A stretch of DNA of 50,439 nt from positions 1-50,439 of the forward strand of contig NZ_BKZP01000024.1 of assembly GCF_008974185.1 (NCBI RefSeq). The letters run 5' to 3'. Under the pieces are notes generated by a model, which was not told the origin of the DNA, ran no database searches, and worked only from the letters and a program-made list of their open reading frames with translations. The DNA comes from Weizmannia acidilactici (lineage in GTDB: Bacteria; Bacillota; Bacilli; Bacillales; Bacillaceae_C). This document shows positions 8,050 through 16,716 of the stretch, piece by piece. Every line of letters starts with the position of its first letter. Position 1 is the stretch's first letter. A program made the translations under genes and the position numbers.

Positions 8050-9711
8050 TTATATTTTCATTTTTTTCATATAGCGGTACAAAGTGGCCAGGCTGATGCC
8101 CAAATGTGCCGCCGCTTTTTTCTTTCCTTCTGTACTCCAACCATAGCGGTCTAAAAGATTTTGGATTTGTTTTTTATTCGGTTTTGAATGATTTTTGAAT
8201 GATTGTGCCTCAACAGTCAAAGGAGCTGTTTCTTCCTTCTTTCGCAAGGCCGAAGGCAAGCTTTTCACTGTCACCGTATCGCCAATTTCCAATTCTACAA
8301 AATGCCTTACAACATTTTGCAGTTCCCGGATATTCCCCGGCCAGTCATATTGAATGAGTTTCTGAAGGACTTCCGCTGATAATTTTTTCGGAGAACGTTG
8401 CATATCTCTTGAAAATCCGCTCATAAAATGCTCGATTAATATTGGCAAATCTTCTTTTCGTTCGCGAAGAGGGGGGATATAGATCGGGATGACACTAATC
8501 CGGTAATAAAGGTCCTCCCTGAATTCCCCCTTTCTAACCAGCTCCTCTAAATCCCGATGAGTCGCTGAGATAATGCGAACATCAATTTCTTTGCTTTTAT
8601 TTGATCCAATCCTTTCAAACGTTTTCTCTTGAATAACCCGAAGGATTTTTGCTTGCAGGTACAAGGACATGTCACCAATCTCATCCAAAAAAAGCGTCCC
8701 TTTATTTGCCAATTCAAGACGCCCCGGTTTGTCTTTCTCGGCACCGGTAAAAGCACCTTTTTCGTACCCAAACAATTCACTTTCTAACAAATTTTCAGGG
8801 ATTGCCGCACAATTAATTGCAATAAAAGGCTTGTCTTTCCGGTCGCTTTCATTATGGATAGACTGCGCAAACATTTCTTTTCCAGTGCCACTCTCGCCAC
8901 GCAACATAATGGTTACATCACTTTTTGAAACCCTTTTTGCCGACTGTATCGTATTCTTTAATACATCACTCACACCGATAATGTCCTCAAAGCGATAAAG
9001 ACGGCGGCGGTTTTGCTCCGTTTTTGTTATCAACTTTGATTTTAAAAGGATGATATAAGAGCAATAGCCGTTGTAATATACCGGTTGGATAACAGCTGTA
9101 AATTGTTCATTCTGTTTTCCCTGTAACTGCAAGGACATTTCAAATTTTTGTTTTTGCCTTCTTATTTTCTTCCAGTCATCATACGCTATTAGTTCAGTCA
9201 CTTTCCCCCCGATGAAAGCCGTTTTTCTTTTATGAAAAATAGAAGCCATATGTTCACTAATCTCCTGGATGATGCCTCCATGATCAACCAGGCAAAAAGG
9301 CTGGGTAATCGTTTGAAAGAACTTCTGCAGTTCCAGACTTGTGATCGTATATTTTTTTTGCCATTTTTCTTTTTCCAGTTTTTCGCTCACCCATTTACAA
9401 GCGAGTTCTGACACCATATTTAAATATTTAATATCTCGAATAAAGTCTTGCTCCTGCCGGGTTCTGGGCCGCAGCAATAGTATCGCGATGACTTTCATGT
9501 TCCGGATAATCGGGAAATAATTAATGAGGGACGAATTTTCTTTTTCCGCCTTTTCTATTCTCACACCCGATTGAAATATTTCTTTTATGTATTCCTGATC
9601 TAAATCCCGGCATTGCAAAAGATCATCTCTCTCTTTTATTTCGATATATCCCGGAGTGGAGGAAAAGATTTCCTGATTTAACATCTGCTCATATTCATTA
9701 AAAGAAGCCAT
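8050..9711 (-). CDS. Sigma-54-dependent transcriptional activator (GAF/PAS-AAA+-Fis)
   Basis: A 553-residue bacterial enhancer-binding protein. An N-terminal sensor region (roughly GAF-like 25-115, PAS-like 125-225) is followed by the AAA+ domain with Walker A GESGTGKE (272-279), the sigma-54-contacting GAFTGA (319-324), Walker B TLFLDE (339-344) and WPGNIRELQN (457-466), ending in a Fis-type helix-turn-helix (about 531-549). The start is set at 9711 because AAGGAGGGAG lies just upstream; a longer frame to 9747 would place the start before that site. It sits on the same strand immediately upstream of the sigma-54 promoter and presumably activates the DUF917/hydantoinase/permease operon when its sensor region detects substrate. 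Confidence 0.93.
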   Translation of the reverse strand: MASFNEYEQMLNQEIFSSTPGYIEIKERDDLLQCRDLDQEYIKEIFQSGVRIEKAEKENSSLINYFPIIRNMKVIAILLLRPRTRQEQDFIRDIKYLNMVSELACKWVSEKLEKEKWQKKYTITSLELQKFFQTITQPFCLVDHGGIIQEISEHMASIFHKRKTAFIGGKVTELIAYDDWKKIRRQKQKFEMSLQLQGKQNEQFTAVIQPVYYNGYCSYIILLKSKLITKTEQNRRRLYRFEDIIGVSDVLKNTIQSAKRVSKSDVTIMLRGESGTGKEMFAQSIHNESDRKDKPFIAINCAAIPENLLESELFGYEKGAFTGAEKDKPGRLELANKGTLFLDEIGDMSLYLQAKILRVIQEKTFERIGSNKSKEIDVRIISATHRDLEELVRKGEFREDLYYRISVIPIYIPPLRERKEDLPILIEHFMSGFSRDMQRSPKKLSAEVLQKLIQYDWPGNIRELQNVVRHFVELEIGDTVTVKSLPSALRKKEETAPLTVEAQSFKNHSKPNKKQIQNLLDRYGWSTEGKKKAAAHLGISLATLYRYMKKMKI

Positions 9712-9823
9712 ACGCAACTCCCTCCTTAAAAATTTATTGATGATCATTTCCCTCCCTATTTATACCTTCCATCATAACATTATTTTGCAAAGGGGATGAT
9801 GGCCGAGGTTTTAGGATTTGCTT

Positions 9824-10627
9824 ATGCCACCAAGACTTGAGAGAAAAATTCAAAATTTCAAGAAGAATGCATTTTACATTGGCACATTTTTTGCCATTGC
9901 CATGATACTGGGTGCCTGCAGCAACGATCAACCCCAAAAAAGATACGGGCAAAAAACTGCCGGTGAAGTGAAAGCTTCGGCCGTTTCCGGGGATACGATT
10001 TCTGAAAAAACGGACTGTATTCTGCAGATCAGGTTTGAAGCAGACAACAAAATTATTTTCCGGATAAACGCCATTGACCCGAATACAAATAAACAGGCCA
10101 AAAGCGCAAAGCTGCAAGTCCACTTGTCAACGGGGAAAGTGCTGGAAATGAAGCTCGACCGCAATCCGCCTACGGATAAATCCGGCCTGATGTTCTGGAC
10201 AGCGGCCTATCCGGTAACACAAGACACGCCGACAGGAATATTGAACTATTATGTAACCGCAACGGACGGAGATAAAAAAGGAGAGAATCATCCTTTTAAA
10301 GTTCAGCCGTCTTTGCTTACGATTGCCGGCAAAGATTCCGCCGATTTCAAAAAAACACATCTTTCCGCACTGCCTCCAGCCATAAAACCAGCCGAATTCT
10401 TAAATTCACTGCAAGCAATTTCCAATCCGGCAAAAAAAGTTTAATATGTCAAAGCCGGCCAGGAAGTGACGCTTACGTTTACTTCAAAAGCGAGCGTGCA
10501 TGGCATTGCCATCGATGAACTGAATGTAAATGTAAAAGCACCCGGCGGCACGGAAAAGTTTACGCCTGCAAAATCCGGCGATTATCAAATACACTGCAAT
10601 ACTTTTTGCGGGGAAGGCCACGGATAG
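9824..10627 (+). pseudogene. Lipoprotein with FixH/YtkA-like and CuA cupredoxin domains, two in-frame stops
   Basis: The frame starts at ATG 9824 (AGGA seven bases upstream; a TTG at 9818 is possible) with a lipoprotein signal ending at Cys32 (ILGAC). An extracellular FixH/YtkA-like domain follows. A TAA at 10442-10444 interrupts it, but the same frame continues with a cupredoxin that keeps copper-ligand candidates: a His in SVHGIA and CNTFCGEGH, the Cys-x3-Cys-x3-His pattern of the cytochrome oxidase subunit II CuA site. A second stop, TAG at 10625-10627, falls directly before the Met expected as the axial ligand. Each stop is one base from a sense codon (for example CAA and CAG). It is most likely a decayed electron-transfer or copper lipoprotein. 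A truncated 206-residue lipoprotein could still be made. Confidence 0.75.
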
Positions 10628-10801
10628 ATGACAGAACTCCGCGAAAACAGACGGCTGGTGGAAAATGATCTGATTCATTTCCTCCCTCATTGCTGTCTAC
10701 ATCACAGAGGATACTGTTTTATGGAATATAAACAGGAAGGAAATTTGATTAAAAAACAGAAGCCTTTTACAATAACTGCCCGGGATTTGTTTATAACTAT
10801 A

Positions 10802-10840
10802 AAAAAACCTAGCCGTCATGGTTTTCAGGCTAGATTTTTT
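10802..10840. terminator. Bidirectional intrinsic terminator
   Basis: CTAGCC (10809-10814) pairs with GGCTAG (10828-10833), flanked by A7 on the left and T6 on the right, so it can stop transcription from both sides. It lies between the cupredoxin pseudogene and the convergent permease pseudogene. The rest of 10628-10928 holds no gene I can support. Confidence 0.75.
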
Positions 10841-10928
10841 GTAAATGATGATCATTTGCATATTTATCAGATGAAAAATCGTAAGGTAGTGGCAGCGGTC
10901 TGCTTTCCCGCAGTTTTTAAAAGCAGGC

Positions 10929-12465
10929 TTACAAAATAACGTTTTCTTCCCCCTCCGGTTCTGCTGGAAGTTTTTTGGCGGTGATCCGTTCATGGACTGC
11001 ACGGTATGCGCCTAAGTTCGGTCCTTTGAATGTATGGCGCGCTTGATGCGTATAATAAATGATCAATAGAATGGCGACACAAGCAAATACTTTTCCGGTC
11101 GCATAGGTCAGTGTGAAATGCTTTGTGATCGCCACATCACTTGAAGAAATGTTAAACAATACGGTTACAAATACAATCCATAGTACCGAGATAAAGCTGA
11201 CAGGTTTGCTCCAATTCCCCAAAGTCCACGGGCCATTATCAGCTTCTGTCCAATATCCTCTCAGCTGTGCTCTTAATTTTAAGAAAATCGGAATTCCGTA
11301 TGAAGTGTACAGCCCAATGACGCTCAAGGAAGTCACGACAGCATATACATTATCCGCCAGGGCGCAAAGGAAAGCTAAGAAAACGCTGAGCAAAATGGCG
11401 TAAGCGGGTGTGCGGAATTTTGCCGATACTTTAGAGTTTTTAAACGGCAGACCGTTGTCGCGTGAAAAGGCATATAACATACTTGAAATAGAAGTAACAG
11501 ATGAAAGTCCGCAGAACCACATCGCGATTGTAACCATCCAAATGACCGCTCTGCCGAATGTTCAGCCCATAGCCTGTTCAACTGCAACAATAAACCCGTT
11601 GCTTCCCGCTTCTGCAACAGCTTGCGGATTGGTAATGGATATTGTAACCAAAGCAATCATAATAAATCCAAAGAGCCCGGATACTGCGACAGATAAATAA
11701 ACACCCCACGGAGAGCGAACCTTTACATCAATGGTTTCTTCACTCGTATGGGCAGATGCGTCATAACCTGTATATGTCCACTGGGCTTGTAGCAATCCGA
11801 TTAAAAATGCAAACCAATAAGGAGTAGTGCTGTTGGTTGCAGTTGAAAAACCTGTGTGGAACAAATAGCCGACATTGTGTTCAGGCCCAAAGTAAGCCAA
11901 TGCAGCAATAATGGTTCCAACACCGATAATATGGTAGATGGCCGAAACATCATTCAGTTTCGCAACGATCTTGATGCCGATATGGTTTAAAATCGCATGG
12001 CTTAAAAGAATGACTGCATAAACACTTAAGATTTCAGATTTTGTCGAATTGCCAAAAATTAAAGAAGAAGCAAAACCGACGCAACCGAAATCAATGCCGG
12101 CCACAATCGTCACCTGGCCGACCATATTAAACCATGCCGTAAACCAGCCCCATCCTTTGCCCCCAAAAATTGATGCCCAATGATAGAAGGCGCCTGATGT
12201 CGGAATGACCAAAGTCAGCTCAGCAAGAGAAGCAGCAATCAATAAAACAAAAATCGTAACGAGCGGCCAGCCGATGCCCATTACCGCCGAACCTCCCTGG
12301 CTGAAACCAAAGCCGTATAATGTCACAGCACCTGTTAAAACAGAAATAATAGAAAATGAGATCGCAAAGTTTGAAAAACCGCCCATATCCCGCAGAAGTT
12401 CCTGCTTATACCCGAAAGTGCGGAGATCATCGAAAGCGGAAAAACCATCTTCAACATGATTTCAT
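10929..12465 (-). pseudogene. APC-superfamily amino-acid permease, broken by TGA and a 5' frameshift
   Basis: Two adjacent open stretches in one frame (11562-12386 and 10929-11561) together encode an amino-acid/GABA-type permease: residues such as GGFSNFAISFSI near the N-terminus, many hydrophobic segments, and TGYDASAHTSEET in the middle are typical. A TGA at about 11559-11561 separates them; the homologous position is plausibly Arg (CGA), one transition away. The frame also runs upstream past 12386 as sensible sequence (DDLRTFGYKQELLRDMGGF) without a start codon; the nearest ATG (12465) is out of frame by one base. The gene therefore has at least two lesions and is probably inactive. Confidence 0.8.
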
Positions 12466-12674
12466 AAAGCAGTTATAACATAGAACATATTTTGATATTC
12501 GAAATAAGTTGTTAAAAATGTAAACTTTATATGTTCCAAGTGCAATTGTATAATTTTAAAAATAAAGACAAATGGATTAAAATTGAATATACATCGAAGC
12601 AGACCAGTACTTAGAAAAATTGTCTTAAATCTTTGCCCAATCATCAGAGGGAGCATGAGAAGGGAATGATCAGA

Positions 12675-13586
12675 ATGAGAAATGGGGCAAAAATCAAAAC
12701 TGCTTTTTACATCGCATATGTTGTCATCATCTGGGGAATGTGCTGGCCCGTATATAAGTACGCACTTGCCTATACGCCGCCGTTGCTTTTCGCCGGCATA
12801 CGCACGCTTCTGGGCGGGGTACTGCTCGCGCTTTTCCTTGTCCCGCAATGGCAAAAAATTGAATGGCGAAAAAATTGGAAAATCTACTGTATTGTCGGCT
12901 TCTTCAACACGGTTATTTTTAATGGGGTGCAGACTATCGGCCTAGAGTATATGGCATCCGGATTATTTTCCGTGATTGTTTACCTGCAGCCGGTACTGGT
13001 AAGTGTTTTTGCATGGTTATGGCTAAAAGAATCCATGTCGTTCTTGAAAATTGCCGGGCTTTTGATCGGATTTCTCGGTGTGGCTGCTGTTTGCAGGGAC
13101 GGATTTACCGGAAAAGTTTCAGCTATTGGTATCATTTTAGCGTTGATCACCAGTGTCGGCTGGGCTTTTGGAATTGTCTACATGAAAAAAACGAGCACGC
13201 AGGTACACGGATTATGGCTGGTGGCATTACAAAGCATTTTAGGAGGGCTATTCTTAACGGGAGCAGGATTTTTAAAAGAAAACATTTCAGACATTACTTG
13301 GAATTTGCCTTATATCGCCTGCCTTTTGTTCGGGGGTGTACTGGGCATGGCGGTTGCTACAACCCTATATTTTAAGCTGATGAACACCGGGGATGCCAGC
13401 AAGGTCGCTTCATTTACCTTTCTTGTCCCGCTGATTGCTGTTGGCATCGGCACCCTTTTCCTTGGCGAACCGTTCACTTTTTCGCTTCTGGAAGGTTTGG
13501 TTCTCATCCTGATAAGCATTTATTTAACCAATCATCCTTCCAAAAACTTCATTCGAAAAAAGAAAGTGCACGCAGAAATAAATTGA
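12675..13586 (+). CDS. DMT family transporter (EamA domains)
   Basis: A 303-residue membrane protein with ten predicted hydrophobic segments in two EamA repeats, typical of drug/metabolite transporters such as YdcZ/RhaT-like exporters. Family marks include IWGMCWPVYKYAL in the first helix, YLQPVLVSVFAWLWLKE in the first repeat and FTFLVPLIAVGIGTLFLGE in the second. The chosen ATG (12675) has AAGGGA nine bases upstream; the open frame reaches 12633 without a comparable site. It ends in a basic tail. Substrate unknown. It is monocistronic, downstream of a divergent decayed permease. Confidence 0.85.
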   Translation: MRNGAKIKTAFYIAYVVIIWGMCWPVYKYALAYTPPLLFAGIRTLLGGVLLALFLVPQWQKIEWRKNWKIYCIVGFFNTVIFNGVQTIGLEYMASGLFSVIVYLQPVLVSVFAWLWLKESMSFLKIAGLLIGFLGVAAVCRDGFTGKVSAIGIILALITSVGWAFGIVYMKKTSTQVHGLWLVALQSILGGLFLTGAGFLKENISDITWNLPYIACLLFGGVLGMAVATTLYFKLMNTGDASKVASFTFLVPLIAVGIGTLFLGEPFTFSLLEGLVLILISIYLTNHPSKNFIRKKKVHAEIN

Positions 13587-13612
13587 ATGGAACAGGGTTT
13601 TTATCATATACT
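13583..13612 (+). promoter_or_regulatory. Candidate promoter of antisense RNA to the toxin mRNA
   Basis: TTGAAT (13583-13588) and TATACT (13607-13612), spaced by 18 bases, overlap the end of the DMT gene and point toward the 3' end of the minus-strand toxin gene. An RNA starting near 13619 would run through the toxin transcript's 3' region and could end at the hairpin AACCCACC (13703-13710) / GGTGGGTT (13731-13738). This arrangement is the one used by txpA/ratA-type type I toxin-antitoxin pairs. The RNA itself is inferred. Confidence 0.45.
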
Positions 13613-13618
13613 AACGGT

Positions 13619-13745
13619 AGCGAACATTTAAGGGAACATTGGCCCCCCAGCCAATGTCCCCGGCACAGCATGCTGCGATCAGCAGCGGCCCGGTATAGGC
13701 GTAACCCACCCGAACCATGGCAGGGAGCAGGGTGGGTTATTTCCG
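13619..13745 (+). ncRNA. Candidate antisense antitoxin RNA
   Basis: This is the stretch that an RNA from the promoter at 13583-13612 would cover, complementary to the toxin mRNA 3' end and its last codons. It holds an 11-bp stem (13632-13642 with 13651-13660, one bulge) and the 8-bp stem AACCCACC/GGTGGGTT. The boundaries are guesses; only the geometry supports it. Confidence 0.4.
13632..13660 (-). terminator. Hairpin, possible 3' end of the toxin mRNA
   Basis: GGGAACATTGG (13632-13642) pairs with CCAATGTCCC (13651-13660) apart from one bulged A. On the minus strand the hairpin is followed by only a weak T/A stretch, so termination efficiency is uncertain. Confidence 0.4.
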
Positions 13746-13835
13746 TTTGATCAGGGAAATGACCAATTCGATCACGGCAATGAGCAAGCTTCCGAACATG
13801 ATCATCAGCGAAACCGCGTCGAAAACAGAGACCAT
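13737..13835 (-). CDS. Holin-like type I toxin peptide (32 aa)
   Basis: A 32-residue peptide beginning MVSVFDAVSLMIMFGS, with one hydrophobic membrane helix (about residues 8-28) and a basic end (IKRK). This is the pattern of the putative holin-like toxins of Bacillus and Lactobacillus (TxpA/BsrG class), which insert in the membrane when their antisense RNA is lost. An exceptionally strong site, AAAGGGGGTGAT, precedes the ATG. A TATAAT promoter lies 56 bases upstream of the start, and an opposing promoter at 13583-13612 could make the antitoxin RNA. The call rests on peptide pattern and gene layout; toxicity is inferred. Confidence 0.75.
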   Translation of the reverse strand: MVSVFDAVSLMIMFGSLLIAVIELVISLIKRK

Positions 13836-13897
13836 TTTGCAAATCACCCCCTTTCCCAGGGAGCGACCGCTGCCCACCCTGCAGCTGTGTCTACTCT

Positions 13898-13925
13898 ATT
13901 ATAGCACATACGTTCCCCCTTCAAA
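13898..13925 (-). promoter_or_regulatory. Strong promoter of the toxin gene
   Basis: On the minus strand TTTGAA (13925-13920) and TATAAT (13903-13898) with an extended TG element (TGCTATAAT) are spaced by 16 bases. Transcription would start near 13891, leaving a GC-rich leader of about 56 bases before the toxin ATG. Confidence 0.7.
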
Positions 13926-13994
13926 TCAATAAGTTCCTATGCAGCAGAAAAATGTGACTTTGTAACTATCGTGATTATTTTTTCAAAATATAAG

Positions 13995-14024
13995 TTGACA
14001 AGTCGGAATACTATTATTTATCAT
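13995..14024 (+). promoter_or_regulatory. Promoter of the SAM riboswitch-yezD transcript
   Basis: TTGACA (13995-14000) and TATCAT (14019-14024) with an 18-base spacer lie 40 bases upstream of the SAM-I aptamer. Confidence 0.65.
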
Positions 14025-14065
14025 TATTTTTAGAAACAACGTTTTTTGATCAATTGCATACCGGC

Positions 14066-14222
14066 TGCTTATCAAGAGAGGCGGAGGGACTGGCCCGAGG
14101 AAACCTCAGCAACAGATTCTTTTAAAGAAAACTGTGCTAATTCCAGCAAGCGACCAAAGCTTGGAAGATAAGTTAAGGAGAATGTGAAAGCCCTCTTCTT
14201 AACTTTTCGGAAGGGGGCTTTC
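14066..14222 (+). promoter_or_regulatory. SAM-I (S-box) riboswitch with terminator platform
   Basis: The aptamer (14066-14174) has the P1 strands GCTTATC and GATAAGT, the signature GGCGGAGGGACTGGCCC, AAACCTCAGCAAC and the GTGCTAATTCCAGC block of the S-box family. The expression platform is visible: AAGTTAAG (14170-14177) pairs with CTTAACTT (14198-14205) as the antiterminator, while AAAGCCC (14187-14193) pairs with GGGCTTT (14215-14221) as the terminator. SAM binding should favour termination, so yezD is expected to be on when methionine/SAM is scarce. Confidence 0.95.
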
Positions 14223-14350
14223 CATTTGCCGGAAGAGAAATTGATCAAACTGAACGGGGACCCGTTTCATAAAAGGATTTTCAACATCTGCATTTGCTGA
14301 TTGGACCACCAAAAGCATGTGTAAAATATTATTTTGGGGGTAGAAAAAGA

Positions 14351-14530
14351 TTGGCTTATATTGATGAATCAAGGTTGACTCACATTATTGAATCGCTGAA
14401 AAAACTCGAATTTGGAACGGTTATCATCTCGATCCACGAGGGGAGTATCACACAGATTGAAACAACAGAGAAAGTCCGGTTCGCATTGGAAAAGAAAAAA
14501 GCGCATATCGCCAAACAAAGGATGAGCTAA
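14351..14530 (+). CDS. yezD: YezD family small protein (DUF2292)
   Basis: A 59-residue soluble protein of the YezD/DUF2292 family, a small family often found with sulfur-assimilation genes in Bacilli; its biochemical role is not established. Features are RLTHIIESLKKLEFGTV and the beta-strand-rich IISIHEGSITQIETTEK. The start is taken as TTG (14351) because GGGGG lies nine bases upstream; the open frame extends 19 codons further but without a site. It is the only gene under the SAM riboswitch and faces the ssu operon tail to tail, fitting a shared sulfur-limitation theme. Confidence 0.8.
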   Translation: MAYIDESRLTHIIESLKKLEFGTVIISIHEGSITQIETTEKVRFALEKKKAHIAKQRMS

Positions 14531-14546
14531 TTGAGATTATTAGAGC

Positions 14547-14588
14547 ATTCCGGCATTTGGAGCATACTTCCAAATGCCGGAATTTTTT
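14547..14588 (+). terminator. Terminator of yezD, possibly shared with ssu operon
   Basis: ATTCCGGCATTTGGA (14547-14561) and TCCAAATGCCGGAAT (14569-14583) form a perfect 15-bp stem followed by T6 on the plus strand. The stem would also form in the convergent ssu transcript, but no T run follows there. Confidence 0.88.
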
Positions 14589-15143
14589 CTAAGATGAAGT
14601 AACTGAAATGCCGCCATTTGTGTAAACAGGAAGCAGAAATTTTAAAGAAGAATCCAGACGGCTCTTTGCCTGTTCATCCAATCGGTATTGGTGTTTTGCT
14701 GTTTTTTCAACCTGGCTGTCCAAAATAAATGCCCCTTTTTCGATGCTGGTTGCACCCAGTGCGGCCAGCACCGGTTTTAATGCGTAATCTAATGCCAATA
14801 GATGTCCGAATGTACCACCCATTGCGAGCGGTAAAATCTTTTTTCCGGCTAAACCGTTTTGCGGCAGGAAATCAAGAAAAATTTTAAGAAGCCCCGAAAA
14901 TGATGCTTTATATACCGGGGTTAAAATGATAACAGTCTCCGCTGCCTCTACCTTTCTTAAAGCTTCTGAAATTTCCCTTCCGCCAAACCTTGCTTGAATT
15001 AAATCAGCTGCCGGCAGTTCCCTGATATTAATGACATCCGGCTGAAGCCCGCCTCTTTGCAAATAGCCTTCCACATAATCCCGTATTCCGTTCAATCTTG
15101 TGAATTCTGAAGGGCTTCCTGTAAGTAAAACAACTTTTTCCAT
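14589..15143 (-). CDS. ssuE: NADPH-dependent FMN reductase SsuE
   Basis: A 184-residue flavodoxin-fold NAD(P)H:FMN oxidoreductase. It supplies FMNH2 to the alkanesulfonate monooxygenase SsuD encoded in the same operon, allowing release of sulfite from sulfonates in the cytoplasm. The N-terminus KVVLLTGSPSEFTRLN is the flavin phosphate-binding loop, and VIILTPVYKASFSGLLKIFLD and GKKILPLAMGG are typical of SsuE. Its ATG (15143) follows a GGAGAGGAG stretch. It is the last gene of the operon, 26 bases after ssuB. Confidence 0.9.
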   Translation of the reverse strand: MEKVVLLTGSPSEFTRLNGIRDYVEGYLQRGGLQPDVINIRELPAADLIQARFGGREISEALRKVEAAETVIILTPVYKASFSGLLKIFLDFLPQNGLAGKKILPLAMGGTFGHLLALDYALKPVLAALGATSIEKGAFILDSQVEKTAKHQYRLDEQAKSRLDSSLKFLLPVYTNGGISVTSS

Positions 15144-15169
15144 CAGAGCCGCTCCTCTCCCCTTAATGT

Positions 15170-15931
15170 TTAATTTTTGGCAGCCCGCAATCCGTGATGT
15201 CCGCCATCACCTAAGATCCGGTTTAGAATGTGGTTTACAGTTGAAGAAAAGAGTGCATGGTCCCTTTTTCTCGGATGCGGCAGTTTTACGGGATAGTTCA
15301 TTGCAATTTCACCATTTTCTATTAAAATAACTCTGTCGGCGAGTGCGACAGCCTCTTCTACATCATGCGTCACCAATATCGCTGTAAAGTTTTTCTCGAG
15401 CCACAGCGATTGGATCAGCTGATGCATCTCAATTCTTGTCAAAGCATCCAATGCGCCGAGCGGTTCATCCAGCAGCAGGATTTCGGGCTCGTGAACCAAA
15501 GCTCTCGCCAATGCAACCCTTTGTTTCTGGCCGCCCGATAATTCAGACGGCCAATCATTGGCGCGCCCGTCCAGGCCGACCTGTTTAAGCATCTGATTGG
15601 CACATTCTTTCCAATCACCCTGCAGCCCAAGGCCTACATTTTGGAGGATTTTTTTCCATGGAAGCAGGCGGCCATCTTGAAACATGATTTTTACCGAAGG
15701 GTTTTTGCCAGACAAAGGTTTTCCATTTATGAAAATTGTACCGCTGCTAGCTTTTTCAAGTCCTGCCAGCAGCCGCAGCAGTGTACTTTTGCCGCATCCG
15801 CTCCGGCCGACAATTGCGACAAATTCCCCTTTTTTCACTTTTAAATCAATTTTGCGCAGCACTTGATGGCTGCCAAATGATTTTTGCAAATCGTCAACCT
15901 CTAACACAATTTCCTTCTCTTTTGACGCCAT
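15170..15931 (-). CDS. ssuB: Aliphatic sulfonate ABC transporter ATPase SsuB
   Basis: A 253-residue ABC ATPase with Walker [11 protein letters not shown]-loop region [10 protein letters not shown], signature LSGGQKQRV, Walker [13 protein letters not shown] and the switch histidine in VTHDVEEA. The [12 protein letters not shown] segment is characteristic of the sulfonate/nitrate/taurine class. The start is the ATG at 15931, with AGAAGGAGAGG just upstream; a longer frame begins at 15970 and would overlap ssuC. It powers SsuC/SsuA-mediated import. Confidence 0.93.
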   Translation of the reverse strand: MASKEKEIVLEVDDLQKSFGSHQVLRKIDLKVKKGEFVAIVGRSGCGKSTLLRLLAGLEKASSGTIFINGKPLSGKNPSVKIMFQDGRLLPWKKILQNVGLGLQGDWKECANQMLKQVGLDGRANDWPSELSGGQKQRVALARALVHEPEILLLDEPLGALDALTRIEMHQLIQSLWLEKNFTAILVTHDVEEAVALADRVILIENGEIAMNYPVKLPHPRKRDHALFSSTVNHILNRILGDGGHHGLRAAKN

Positions 15932-15945
15932 GGGTTCCTCTCCTT

Positions 15946-16704
15946 CTACTTTTGGTACGACGGATGCCATTTTAACAGCCTTTTTTCGGCGATCTTTGCC
16001 AACAAGTCGGATAACTTTCCGAGAAGCGCATACAGGATTATGCTTAATACAACGACATCCAGTTGCATAAACTCACGGGCATTCATCGCCATGTATCCAA
16101 TTCCGGAATTAGAAGCAATCGTTTCGGCAACAATCAGTGTAACCCACGTTACCCCCAATGCATAACGCACACCGACCAAAATGGATGGAAGCGACCCCGG
16201 CAGAATAATATGCCAAAAAAGCGCGGTCCCCTTCAGCCCGTAGACATCCCCCATTTCGATCAAGGCTTTGTCTACTGAACGGATACCGTGGAAAGTATTT
16301 AAATAAATAGGGAAAAAAGTGCCCAGCGCAACGAGAAACAACTTCGCTTCTTCTTCAATGCCAAACCATAAAATGACAATCGGAATTAAAGCCAGATGGG
16401 GAATATTCCGGATCATCTGCAAAGTACTATCGAGCAGACTCTCTGCAGTTTTAAACAAACCGTTGGACAGACCCAATGCAAAGCCGATGCCTCCTCCGAT
16501 TAAAAAACCAACGAGTGCCCGTTTACTGCTCGCGCCAATATAATCGAAAAGCTGGCCGGAGCGTGCCAATTCCACAGCGGATTCCACCACAGCAACAGGA
16601 TTTGGCAGCACCTTTGAAGATAACAATCCAAACTGGCTCGAGAGCTGCCAGGCTGCGAGCAAAATAACCGGCACGATCCAAGGCACAAAACGATTTTTAG
16701 CCAT
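15946..16704 (-). CDS. ssuC: Aliphatic sulfonate ABC transporter permease SsuC
   Basis: A 252-residue BPD-type inner-membrane permease with about six hydrophobic segments and the cytoplasmic EAA-like loop [29 protein letters not shown] that contacts SsuB (written here in parts: EMGDVYG and ILPGSLPSI). GGGGTG lies before the ATG at 16704. Gene order ssuA-ssuD-ssuC-ssuB-ssuE with 11-26 base gaps makes a single operon. Confidence 0.92.
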   Translation of the reverse strand: MAKNRFVPWIVPVILLAAWQLSSQFGLLSSKVLPNPVAVVESAVELARSGQLFDYIGASSKRALVGFLIGGGIGFALGLSNGLFKTAESLLDSTLQMIRNIPHLALIPIVILWFGIEEEAKLFLVALGTFFPIYLNTFHGIRSVDKALIEMGDVYGLKGTALFWHIILPGSLPSILVGVRYALGVTWVTLIVAETIASNSGIGYMAMNAREFMQLDVVVLSIILYALLGKLSDLLAKIAEKRLLKWHPSYQK

Positions 16705-16716
16705 GCGAACACCCCT

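Noticed and set aside
10628-10939. 103-codon frame after the second stop of the CuA pseudogene
   Set aside because: Continuation of the same frame past the end of the cupredoxin; it runs through the bidirectional terminator and has no recognisable domain.
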